Positions 36,003 to 43,421 of a stretch of 64,000 nucleotides of DNA are shown in pieces. The stretch comes from Salinithrix halophila (GTDB taxonomy: Bacteria; Bacillota; Bacilli; Thermoactinomycetales; DSM-45169). Position 1 is the stretch's first letter. Each line of letters starts with the position of its first letter. Position numbers and translations under genes: made by a program. The DNA is taken from NCBI RefSeq assembly GCF_042650125.1, contig NZ_JBHSAP010000007.1:62001-126000 (forward strand), written 5' to 3'. The notes below the pieces were generated by a model. That model was not told the DNA's origin and searched no databases. It saw only the letters and a program-made list of their open reading frames with translations.

Positions 36003-36029
36003 AAGCCCGCCGCCTGACACAACGGGCTT
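36003..36029 (-). terminator. terminator after hsp20
   Basis: AAGCCCG / CGGGCTT with a 13-base loop. On the minus strand the arm runs into TTTTTTTG. Confidence 0.7.
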
Positions 36030-36037
36030 CCCCTTCG

Positions 36038-36406
36038 TCAGACCCGGGGCAGGCGGACCGTCAACACGCGGTCGGCAGGGTGAAGACGAGTGACCATCCG
36101 GGAGACGTCCACTTGTCCCGGCAACAACATCTCATAGACGAAAGCAGACAGCTCCCCGGGAATTTCCCCTTCCGGTTCGGCTTCCGTTGTCCCTCGGACG
36201 GTGAGGATCTGTCCTTCCACCCTAACGTCGATCTCATGTCTGGATTTCAAACCCGGAATCTCCAGCATGACGACCACTTCCCCATCCTTTTGATAGAAAT
36301 CCCCTCGGATTCGGTTCCCTTCAAACTCCTGGGACCATGCTTCCATCCTTTTCATGAGTTCCCCTAACCCACCGCCGTCCAGTGTGGAAAACCATGGCCT
36401 CAGCAT
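36038..36406 (-). CDS. Hsp20/alpha-crystallin small heat shock protein
   Basis: A 122-residue holdase. The central alpha-crystallin domain runs from about residue 34 (IRGDFYQKDGEVVVMLEIPGL) to the end, with the conserved late segment RLHPADRVLTVRLPRV in place of the usual A-x-x-x-n-G-v-L motif. The N-terminal arm is short. GGAGG lies nine bases before the ATG. No CIRCE or HrcA-type operator was seen upstream. The protein may also be a spore-coat-like Hsp20 (CotM/YocM type). Confidence 0.85.
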   Translation of the reverse strand: MLRPWFSTLDGGGLGELMKRMEAWSQEFEGNRIRGDFYQKDGEVVVMLEIPGLKSRHEIDVRVEGQILTVRGTTEAEPEGEIPGELSAFVYEMLLPGQVDVSRMVTRLHPADRVLTVRLPRV

Positions 36407-36489
36407 GTTCGATCACACCTCCCTGATCTCCGCCAAAAAATCACCTCCGCGACGGGAGGCTGTTCCAAACGGATATCTAGCGGGTCCCT

Positions 36490-36630
36490 TTAATAATAGG
36501 GACCGTAAAATCCGCCACCGAACCACCAGAATGCGGCGAAAAAGATAAACAGAATCACAATGACCGCAATCGCGATCCAAAGACCCGGAAAACCGAACCC
36601 GACGAAACCACGGGTGGATAATTTACTCAC
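36490..36630 (-). CDS. 46-residue YjcZ-like membrane peptide
   Basis: A GTG start with AAGGAGG seven bases upstream, followed by MSKLSTRGFVGFGFPGLW, one membrane helix (IAIAVIVILFIFFAAFW) and a glycine- and tyrosine-rich end WFGGGFYGPYY. The glycine-rich head plus a single helix is the plan of the YjcZ/YczN family of small spore-forming Bacillales proteins, though those usually end in cysteine residues. Assignment to that family is tentative. Coding is well supported by site and composition. Confidence 0.65.
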   Translation of the reverse strand: MSKLSTRGFVGFGFPGLWIAIAVIVILFIFFAAFWWFGGGFYGPYY

Positions 36631-36715
36631 CTTTTGGCCTCCTTTCTGTACGCTGACTCTTTACAGGATATGATCGGACGGCCTCTGTGGTATAGACGGT
36701 CGCCCGGACTATAAA

Positions 36716-36738
36716 AAACACCCACTTTAGTGGGTGCT
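36716..36738 (-). terminator. terminator after sodC-like gene
   Basis: CACCCACT / AGTGGGTG followed on the minus strand by TTTTTT. Confidence 0.75.
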
Positions 36739-36760
36739 GAGGGTTTACCAGTTTTAGATT

Positions 36761-37360
36761 TTAGGGATCCTCGATCTCTCCGCAGGCGATTCGGTCACCC
36801 GCCTTGCCGACGGGATCCGTCTTCATATCGTCAGGCTGTTCGTGGATGACAAGAGCCGTTCCCTTTTTGCCAACCAGGGAGTGCTTCCCTTTTCCCAACG
36901 TCACTCCCTTGGCGATGGCGGACAGTTGAGCGGTCCCGTCTTTTTTCACCTTCAGATTGGGAAGGTCACCCGCGTGAGCGCCTTTTGGATTTTCCAGCCC
37001 ATGTTCCTTCCCTTCTGGGTTAAAATGCTTACCGGCGGATTTGAAATCAGGAGCATCGCACTCGGCTTGCTCATGAATATGGAGGCCATGCTTCCCTGGA
37101 GGTAACCCCTTCCCGTTCAAGCGAACCTCGACACCTTTGGTCTCCTCCTGCAAGGTCGCCGTTCCAACTTCTTTACCCTTTGCGTTCTCCATCTCGACCA
37201 CTACTTGTTTACGAGGGTCCTCTGTCCCTGCTCCCGGTTTCTCCGTCTTTTCCCCTTCCGAACCCATTCCTCCGCCTTCCTTCGGCACCGTTTGCTGCTG
37301 TCCACAGGCAGTCAGTACCAACAAGGCGGCGACAGCCACCATTCCGACTTTTTGTCTCAT
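36761..37360 (-). CDS. Cu/Zn superoxide dismutase-like lipoprotein
   Basis: A 199-residue exported lipoprotein: signal peptide with lipobox LTAC near residues 19-22, then a Gly/Lys/Glu linker, then the SodC domain. All metal ligands of classical Cu/Zn SOD appear to be present: HIHE (two His), AGKHFNP (bridging His), GKEHG, GAHAGDL (His and Asp) and VIHE. The structural Cys pair is also there (EQAECDAP and RIACGEI). It should detoxify superoxide outside the membrane. Start MRQKVGM has GGAGTGGGG before it. Bacillus subtilis YojM is the nearest known relative. Confidence 0.85.
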   Translation of the reverse strand: MRQKVGMVAVAALLVLTACGQQQTVPKEGGGMGSEGEKTEKPGAGTEDPRKQVVVEMENAKGKEVGTATLQEETKGVEVRLNGKGLPPGKHGLHIHEQAECDAPDFKSAGKHFNPEGKEHGLENPKGAHAGDLPNLKVKKDGTAQLSAIAKGVTLGKGKHSLVGKKGTALVIHEQPDDMKTDPVGKAGDRIACGEIEDP

Positions 37361-37641
37361 AAACCCCACTCCCATCAAAAATTGGTATTTCAAGTTTCCT
37401 TCCCGCCTCCCTCCCCCATTTAAACTTCGGATTTGGGAAAATTGAAAGGGAAAGAGCCCATACACCAAAGAAAGAAGCAGAAGTGTTTTGTTGAAAATAA
37501 AGTATTTACATCCATATAAATTTTAGACTAATATGATAAATATAGGCGGTTTTTTGCAGGTATCCGTGTTGTATACTTCAGAGAATCTTTAATCGATTAC
37601 AAGCATCCTTTGCGGTGACGGGAATAAGGAGGATACCCATC

Positions 37642-37863
37642 TTGAAGGAAAATAACACCATTCTTTCGGCTCAACGATTCCTCTTCATCGTGTATCCAAT
37701 CACCTATGTATTGGGCTTTATTTTGTATCATCTGATTTTTACTCAGGACTTAGATCGATGGACCCGTTGGATTGACCACTTGTTTATCACGGCAATTTAC
37801 TATGTTTTCATGACGATTTATTATTTCATCATACGGAAAAGGGTTGCTAACAGCGATGAGTGA
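37642..37863 (+). CDS. 73-residue membrane protein, unknown
   Basis: A TTG start has AAGGAGG nine bases upstream. A GTG nine codons earlier has no site. The product has two hydrophobic helices (FLFIVYPITYVLGFILYHLIF and FITAIYYVFMTIYYFII) joined by a short charged turn (TQDLDRWTRWIDH) and ends in a basic and acidic tail. No family was recognised. It lies 30 bases upstream of the Ada-domain gene on the same strand and is probably cotranscribed. The upstream DNA is very AT-rich. Confidence 0.6.
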   Translation: MKENNTILSAQRFLFIVYPITYVLGFILYHLIFTQDLDRWTRWIDHLFITAIYYVFMTIYYFIIRKRVANSDE

Positions 37864-37893
37864 AGAAGTGCGATAACAGAAGGAGGTCTCCCG

Positions 37894-38130
37894 ATGCGTG
37901 TGGAGAAAAGGGACGAAATGGTGAACGCGATATTTGCCTGTGATCCCTCCTATGACGGACGGTTTTGGTATGGGGTCCAAACCACAGGCGTTTTCTGCCG
38001 TCCCTCCTGCCGGTCACCCCATCCAAAACGAGAAAACCTTCATTTTTTCAATAGCCCTGATGAGGCCCGAAAAGCGGGATTTCGGCCCTGCAAACGATGC
38101 CAACCGGAGCAAGCTGAAATGCACCCCTGA
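37894..38130 (+). CDS. stand-alone Ada N-terminal methyl-acceptor domain
   Basis: A 78-residue protein that is only the zinc-binding N-terminal domain of Ada. Four cysteines at 35, 39, 66 and 69 (TTGVFCRPSCRS and FRPCKRCQP) match Escherichia coli Ada Cys38, 42, 69 and 72, including the cysteine that takes a methyl group from methylphosphotriesters. The AraC-type DNA-binding part and the methyltransferase part are missing, and the frame ends cleanly in TGATGA. ATG with AAGGAGG upstream. It could be a functional single-domain protein or a shortened AdaA. The structured repeat begins 18 bases later. Confidence 0.82.
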   Translation: MRVEKRDEMVNAIFACDPSYDGRFWYGVQTTGVFCRPSCRSPHPKRENLHFFNSPDEARKAGFRPCKRCQPEQAEMHP

Positions 38131-38147
38131 TGACAGCAGCAAAAAAA

Positions 38148-38290
38148 GCCCCTTGAAGACAGGGGCGAGACTGCGGATAAGTCGATGCGGGGTGGGAGGC
38201 CGGCATTGCCGACTCCGCTGGGCGTCGGTCCAACAGGCGCTTCACTGGTAACCGGCCCACCGTCGTAGTGTAGAAAGACTTTGTCAATAA
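38148..38290. repeat. dispersed structured repeat, copy B
   Basis: A 5' hairpin (GCCCC / GGGGC) is followed by GAGACTGCGGATAAG. The core then holds GACTCCGCTGGG, GTCGGTCCAACAGGCGCTTC, an ACTGG/CCGGC stem and TAGAAAGACTTTGTCAATAA. The core lines up almost base for base with 19130-19208. Like copy A it follows a plus-strand gene and faces a convergent minus-strand gene. Confidence 0.6.
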
Positions 38291-38311
38291 CCTCGGGGGC
38301 CTATCCGGCTG

Positions 38312-38863
38312 TTACTGGTTCAGCAGATGGAGGAATTCTTTCATAAAGCCAGGCAGGTCTGGCCAAGCGTGGCCAGAGACGAGGTTACCCTCCGTGTGGA
38401 GATGTTTGTCTACGAACTGGGCGCCAGTGGCTTCGACTTCGGGCCGACAATTGGTGAAAGCGGTCATCGAACGCCCTTTTACTAACTCGGGCACTACATT
38501 GAAGACAAGAGCCGCATGGCAGATGGCACCGACGGGTCTATTTTCCTTAAAAAAGTGACGAAGGATGTCCGGTACTTTTGCATGCATACGAATGTGCTCC
38601 GGCGCGCGACCGCCTGGGATGATTAAACCGTCGAAGTCCGCCGGATCAATGTCATCAAAGGAGGCGTGGGCATCCAGTCCGTAGGCCCATTTTTCCGTGA
38701 AGGTCTCTATCTCCGGTTCAAAGTCGTGAACCACGGTCTTCAGTTTTTTCTTGGTGGGTGCGGCAATGACCGCTTCGTGCCCCTCTTCGAGCAGGCGATA
38801 ATAAGGGTAGAAAACTTCCAAGGCTTCAACTGCATCACCGGTGAGAATCAATACTTTTGCCAA
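38312..38863 (-). CDS. DJ-1/PfpI family protein
   Basis: A 183-residue member of the DJ-1/PfpI superfamily. The nucleophile elbow is GAICHAALV (Cys115) with the adjacent His116, and the paired Glu lies near residue 13 (DAVEALE). Relatives include PfpI-type proteases, YhbO/YajL deglycases and chaperones, so the exact activity is open. TTG start with AGGAGG eight bases upstream. The usual ATG search would extend it wrongly into the divergent MFS promoter region. It is divergent from the MFS gene with about 100 bases between. Confidence 0.83.
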   Translation of the reverse strand: MAKVLILTGDAVEALEVFYPYYRLLEEGHEAVIAAPTKKKLKTVVHDFEPEIETFTEKWAYGLDAHASFDDIDPADFDGLIIPGGRAPEHIRMHAKVPDILRHFFKENRPVGAICHAALVFNVVPELVKGRSMTAFTNCRPEVEATGAQFVDKHLHTEGNLVSGHAWPDLPGFMKEFLHLLNQ

Positions 38864-38961
38864 TAAAAAAACCTCCTCATCACCGTTTTCTTCCTCCGCC
38901 CCATCTTTTATCCTTTTTCCGGACAAGTGAAACGCCTTTATTTTCGATCATGGAGTTGAAC

Positions 38962-40194
38962 ATGCGAAAATTATCCGCTTCCTTTCGAGCTCTCTGGCTG
39001 GGCCAGGCTCTAGCCAACCTGGCCGACGCTTTCTATATCATGGCGATCGTAACACTGATCTACAAGCAGACCGGATCTGCTGCCTACTCTGCTACCGTTC
39101 CTGTCCTGCGGGTTGGAGCTCAAATGGCAAGCGGTCTCCTCGCTCCTTTGTTATTGGATCGCTTTCCCCTCCGAGGCCTTTTAATCGCTTCGCAAGGCGG
39201 CCAGACCGGGCTCCTCCTCCTCTTGGCCTTGATCATCGGCAACTTCGAGAGCGGAATCCCCCTGATTCTTTCGGTTGTTTTCGCCGTATCTTTTCTTGAC
39301 GGCTGGACCGTGCCCGCTCGCAATGCGATGATCCCCCGCCTGGTCGCGCTAGTTAAAGCCAACAGTTGGCTTTCCACCACCGACCAGACAATGATGCTTC
39401 TGGGTTGGTCCACAGGCGGGTTGTTGGTTGCCTGGATGGGCAACCTGTATACGCTATGGATAACCATTCTCCTGTTTAGCGTCTCCAGCTTCCTCCTTGT
39501 TTTCATCCGAGATCCGGAAGGAAAACCGATCGCTGACAAAAAAGAACCCCTTTCCAACTGGTATGCCATCAAAGACAGCTGGTCCACCATTTGGAGCAAC
39601 CCTGTACTGCGTCGGGTTACGCTGATGGACCTGATCGAAACGTTATCGGCGTCCGTTTGGGTCGGGGCGATCCTGCTCGTCTTCGTAAAGGAAGTCCTGC
39701 ACCGAGGCGAGATTTGGTGGGGATATATCAATGCCAGCTACTATGCGGGCACCCTGTTAGGCGGCCTGGTGGTGATCGCACTCTCTCGACGTTTATCTGC
39801 CCATCTGGCTGTCGGAATGTTTATCGGAGCCGCCGGGAACAGCTTGCTCACCTTCGTATTCGCCTTTGTACCGATCCCTGCCGTTTCTCTCATCCTCTGT
39901 CTGCTCATGGGGCCCCTCTACCAACTGCGAGACATCGCCCAACGCACCCTGTTTCAACAGACGGTTTCCCCCTCCCTGCTGCCGAAAGTGGTTGCCGCTC
40001 ACGGCGCCCTGATGTACGGGATCTTCGGCTTGTCTATCTTTCTCGTCGGCATCGCTTCCGACCTGTTCGGCATCCGCACCATCTATATCGGGACCGCCCT
40101 CCTCCTCGCCTGCTCATCCTTCCTCAGCCTACCCTTGCTGCGACGAACCCACGCCGAAAGCAAAAACCAATCCCCGGATAATCCGGCACACTGA
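38962..40194 (+). CDS. MFS transporter, 12 TM
   Basis: A 410-residue major facilitator with about twelve hydrophobic helices. The N-terminal stretch FRALWLGQALANLADAFYIMAIVTLIYKQTGSAA and the loop between helices 2 and 3 match the MFS_3 / EntS-like efflux group. A cytoplasmic central loop (RDPEGKPIADKKEPLSNWYAIKDSW) divides the halves. The chosen ATG has GGAG six bases upstream. An ATG four codons earlier lacks a site. The substrate cannot be predicted. A terminator follows. Confidence 0.85.
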   Translation: MRKLSASFRALWLGQALANLADAFYIMAIVTLIYKQTGSAAYSATVPVLRVGAQMASGLLAPLLLDRFPLRGLLIASQGGQTGLLLLLALIIGNFESGIPLILSVVFAVSFLDGWTVPARNAMIPRLVALVKANSWLSTTDQTMMLLGWSTGGLLVAWMGNLYTLWITILLFSVSSFLLVFIRDPEGKPIADKKEPLSNWYAIKDSWSTIWSNPVLRRVTLMDLIETLSASVWVGAILLVFVKEVLHRGEIWWGYINASYYAGTLLGGLVVIALSRRLSAHLAVGMFIGAAGNSLLTFVFAFVPIPAVSLILCLLMGPLYQLRDIAQRTLFQQTVSPSLLPKVVAAHGALMYGIFGLSIFLVGIASDLFGIRTIYIGTALLLACSSFLSLPLLRRTHAESKNQSPDNPAH

Positions 40195-40216
40195 TGCGCG
40201 GATTCTGCCACGAGAA

Positions 40217-40242
40217 AAGACATCCGAAAGGTCGGATGTCTT
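40217..40242 (+). terminator. terminator after MFS gene
   Basis: AAGACATCCGA-AAGG-TCGGATGTCTT, a perfect 11-base stem. Confidence 0.75.
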
Positions 40243-40287
40243 CCTTCCATGATAGAATCTACTACCGATCATCCAGAGGCCCCCCTT

Positions 40288-40383
40288 TCACATCCTGTCA
40301 AACCACCCTTTGTGCTTAAACCAAGCTGCTAGGCTGATCCCCACCAGGGCCACGGGTAAGTACATGTGAAAGGCCAGCACCAT
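40288..40383 (-). CDS. 31-residue membrane peptide, tentative
   Basis: A short minus-strand frame reading MVLAFHMYLPVALVGISLAA then WFKHKGWFDRM. There is one hydrophobic helix and a basic aromatic end. AGAGG lies ten bases before the ATG. It lies alone in the otherwise empty 400 bases between the MFS gene and the island. Coding is plausible but not proven. Confidence 0.35.
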   Translation of the reverse strand: MVLAFHMYLPVALVGISLAAWFKHKGWFDRM

Positions 40384-40434
40384 TTCCAATGAACCTCTTA
40401 GAAAATATTGAGAGTGAGGATAGTAAACGATTTT

Positions 40435-40462
40435 GATGAAGGGGCACATGAGCCCCTTCATC
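40435..40462. repeat. perfect 28-base palindromic hairpin
   Basis: Arms GATGAAGGGGC and GCCCCTTCATC enclose ACATGA. No T-run follows, so it is not a plain terminator. It lies 20 bases before the start of the next small ORF. Confidence 0.6.
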
Positions 40463-40482
40463 AACTCATCATGGGAGGAATA

Positions 40483-40599
40483 ATGGCTTCCTTCAAGGAC
40501 AAACTTCTGAAGCGGACAAAAGTAACATTCGACCCGTACAACGGATGGGGCCGGACTTCATGTCATGAAATGAGGCTTCAATTATTCATAGATTGTTAA
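40483..40599 (+). CDS. 38-residue ORF, probably a truncated gene at the island edge
   Basis: ATG with GGGAGG five bases upstream opens MASFKDKLLKRTKVTFDPYN then GWGRTS, which has normal GC for this genome and looks like the start of a real protein. The last ten or so codons run into the AT-rich DNA that begins near 40560, and the stop overlaps the end of the convergent hydrolase gene. I infer that insertion of the island cut an older gene here. No family was recognised from the remaining residues. Confidence 0.4.
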   Translation: MASFKDKLLKRTKVTFDPYNGWGRTSCHEMRLQLFIDC

Positions 40600-41518
40600 C
40601 AAACCATTGAGATGTAATTTTAATTAGACGCTTACTAATGGATTGGTCTGCATTCAATTTATCCTCGGAATCTAAAACATTAAAACCATGATTTGCATCC
40701 TTTATAATGCGTAGTGTAGCATGATAACTTCCAGCATTCTTGATGAGTTCCCGTGCACGTACAGGTGGAACTACTGTATCTTTTTCTCCTCCAATTGCAA
40801 GTAAGGGCCCTTGGAAATGAGCAATCTCATCCATTGCACGGGAGTTTTCAATAGAATCAAACCATTTATAACCGAATTCCAAAATCCTTCCAAATAGATC
40901 AACTTTTACAGAACCATTTTTATGTGCCTCATCAGCATACTTGAAGAATGGTTCAAAATCTCCGATGCCATTAGATGCAGCTGATGACCAAGTAGCTAGC
41001 GCTTTCACCTGTTTATCTCTAGCAGATACAATCTGACTAACCCTTCCTCCTTGGCTGTACCCTAATATACCGATGCGGCTATGGTCTATTTGGGGGTGAC
41101 CTTTTAAAAACTGCAAAGCCTTTTGACTATCGAGAACACTATCATCCAGATTGTGTTCTACAAATGGTTGTTGACTGTCACCGCTTCCTGCAAAATCAAT
41201 ACGCAATGAGGCATATCCTTGTTGCGCAAGTGTTTGGGACATTCGTTGAAATAAATTTCCTATTTCATTCTTGTTTCCTCCTAATCCATGTAATAGTAAA
41301 ACAGCAGGAACTTTTTGATGAGGTCTTCTTTCGGGGACAGATAAAATGCCCGGAATATCATGTCCCTGATTTGGAATAGAAACAGCATATTCTACAAATT
41401 TTGATTTCCCAACTGCTTTCGATTTCCCAACTGCAGTATAAGATGACGGTGCATAGAAGGATAAAACGAAAAACATACATACTAAACCTAAGAGTACCCC
41501 TCTTCTCCCTAACTTCAT
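40586..41518 (-). CDS. secreted or membrane-anchored alpha/beta hydrolase
   Basis: A 310-residue alpha/beta-hydrolase. The N-terminal signal peptide or anchor (about residues 7-25) is followed by a duplicated AVGKSK motif, then the hydrolase fold: oxyanion HGLGGNKNE (about 77), nucleophile Ser155 in GYSQGG, Asp247 in GEKDTVV and His277 in DANHGF. It resembles cinnamoyl-ester and other carboxylesterases of the Hydrolase_4 group. Codon use and base composition are far richer in A and T than in neighbouring genes, pointing to transfer. ATG with AAAGGGGAG upstream. It lies beside an IS982-family element. Confidence 0.82.
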   Translation of the reverse strand: MKLGRRGVLLGLVCMFFVLSFYAPSSYTAVGKSKAVGKSKFVEYAVSIPNQGHDIPGILSVPERRPHQKVPAVLLLHGLGGNKNEIGNLFQRMSQTLAQQGYASLRIDFAGSGDSQQPFVEHNLDDSVLDSQKALQFLKGHPQIDHSRIGILGYSQGGRVSQIVSARDKQVKALATWSSAASNGIGDFEPFFKYADEAHKNGSVKVDLFGRILEFGYKWFDSIENSRAMDEIAHFQGPLLAIGGEKDTVVPPVRARELIKNAGSYHATLRIIKDANHGFNVLDSEDKLNADQSISKRLIKITSQWFVNNL

Positions 41519-41544
41519 AGTTTTTCTCCCCTTTATAAAAGTAT

Positions 41545-42559
41545 ACCCGTGGTGCTAGTTAAATAAAAATAGCTTTTTCAGAAAGGATCCTCCATAATAA
41601 AAGTGCTTTACTATCAAAGGAGGATCTCCATGCAAGAGCTCTTTCATTGTACCCAATCGTGTAGTCAAATTCAGCAATTGTTATCGAGGATAGTAAAGGA
41701 AGTAGAGAAAGCGTATGAGGTTGTCGTGCCCTACGCGATCCGTCAACGACGAAATACTCACCTACAAAAACAGCGGGATGCTGTGATAATAGCTGTTCAT
41801 ATTCTCGGACACATGCTGGGGTTTACGTCAGAACGGATGTGGCATCAGTTTGTTAGTCAGAACCTATTTTTAGATCAACCATTTCCCGAGCGTTCTCGCT
41901 ATCATCGTCGTTGCCGGCAACTCCTTTCGATCATCAAATGGATTCGTTCTCGACTGATCCGCCTTTATAGTAGGAAAGGTTCCTATGGGATAATCGAAAG
42001 TCTTCCGATTCCGTTAAGCCATCCTGCACGAAAATATCGGGCGAAGCGAATGAGAGAAATAGCCGATATCGGATATTGTGCAGCCAAGAAAAATACTATG
42101 GGCTGAAGGATCCTTTCATGTAACGGATGGAGGGTTTATTGTGGGTGATGTGATTGCCAAGGCTTCCGTCCATGATGTTCATCTGGCTGAAGAACTGATT
42201 GAACAGTATCCGCAGGATTATATCTTGGCTGATAAGGGATATGTAAGTAAGGAACTTTACAATCGTCTGAAAGATCGACTCGGTGTCACACTTTTCGTTC
42301 AACCTCGATCGAATCAAAACGTTTCTTTTCCAAAGTCTCTTCGGCATTTTATTCGTACCAAGAGAAAGCGAATAGAAACCTTGTTTTCTGGGCTTATCGA
42401 CGCTTTTCACATTAATCGTCCACGGCTATTTCTTCTCTCGGCTTTGAACGGAATTTAGAAGGCATCTTGCTCGCTCATACTTTCCTTGTTCATTGGGCTA
42501 TCTCTCGAGATGTCACGGTCATCGTTGGAAGCACTCCACTTTCAACTAGCACCACGGGT
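41545..42559 (+). mobile_element. IS982-family insertion sequence, decayed
   Basis: A 1015-base element bounded by perfect 16-base inverted repeats, ACCCGTGGTGCTAGTT at the left and its complement at the right, the terminal sequence type of IS982. It holds one DDE transposase frame broken by three frameshifts. No clear target duplication could be read from the flanks (AAAGTAT versus AAATAAT). Confidence 0.85.
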
Positions 42560-42565
42560 AAATAA
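41630..42565 (+). pseudogene. IS982-family transposase, three frameshifts
   Basis: The transposase starts at ATG 41630 after AAAGGAGG and reads intact to MREIADIGYCAAKK (about 42091). One missing A in the run AAGAAAAATAC shifts the frame. The bases then read YYGLK before a missing G near 42107 shifts it again into EGSFHVTDGGFIVGDVIAKASVHD, which contains the catalytic region. A third single-base loss near 42423 moves the end into FERNLEGILLAHTFLVHWAISRD, reaching TAA at 42563-42565. The three losses together restore the original phase. The protein cannot be made whole, so the element is immobile unless helped in trans. Confidence 0.8.
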
Positions 42566-43421
42566 TGTTTTTTCATTTTTGTTCATTTACTCCTTATTTA
42601 CCTCCTCATGCCAACTATTGGTATACAGTTGCATCATTGGAACTTTCAAGCATTTTATTGGCATTAATTAATATTTTTTTAGTGGTATCAATGAACAGTC
42701 CCCTTATCAAACTAGATATTTGTTTTCACTCGAAACCGAGTGGACTTTCCGGACCTCCACCACAATTTATAGATGAATCAGCGATCCTTTTAATCTCGTT
42801 CATTGATTAACCCTGATCAACTTGAGCCACAGCAAAAAATCATGAACCTAGTCATATTCACAGTACTTTTAGTGCTTTCGGACATGCTTTGCAAATTTAA
42901 GAGTATGTAACAAGAACGGTGTCGCCAAGGAAAGAAATTCTGGAAGTCGTTTGAGAGGTACGTTGAAAACAAGGTTTAAACCCTCATGCAACCAAACTCA
43001 AAACCCAAAAAATACCCCTCTTCGTTAATAGTACCAAAAGGGGCAAAGGATAGTATAGTGGCAAAATGCTATTGTTACATATTTTGTGACACAACCATTT
43101 AAGTGTTTGAGACACCATACGGCTGAAAAACACCAAGCACTTCTTACAGGCGCGGTGAGTTTTCGAGTCATTTAAATCCTCAGTTTATATCTATTTTGGA
43201 CCATCCTCAACGCCCATCGAATTGCCTTTGGGTAGCTTATCAACCCGTCACCCACAGTAAGACTTATCCTGCAACCAACAGAAGTGCCCATGGTATTTTA
43301 CCATCACGCTAGGCGACAAAGCCTAAAATCACAACTTGGCCCGCCGTCTTATCAGCACGACCATCATAGTTACTATCACCTTATTGGAAACGGAGAACCT
43401 TTCAATTTCCCTTACTTTCCG
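42566..43421. other. gene-free AT-rich island remainder
   Basis: About 850 bases with no credible gene in any frame. Composition is AT-rich up to about 43100 and then rises toward the genome average near the acyl-CoA synthetase. Short ORFs here lack ribosome binding sites and known motifs. I read it as decayed mobile or transferred DNA. Confidence 0.5.

Noticed and set aside
42565..42810. Open frame of 81 codons after the IS982 element
   Set aside because: No ribosome binding site, low-complexity hydrophobic start overlapping the IS end, no recognisable family.
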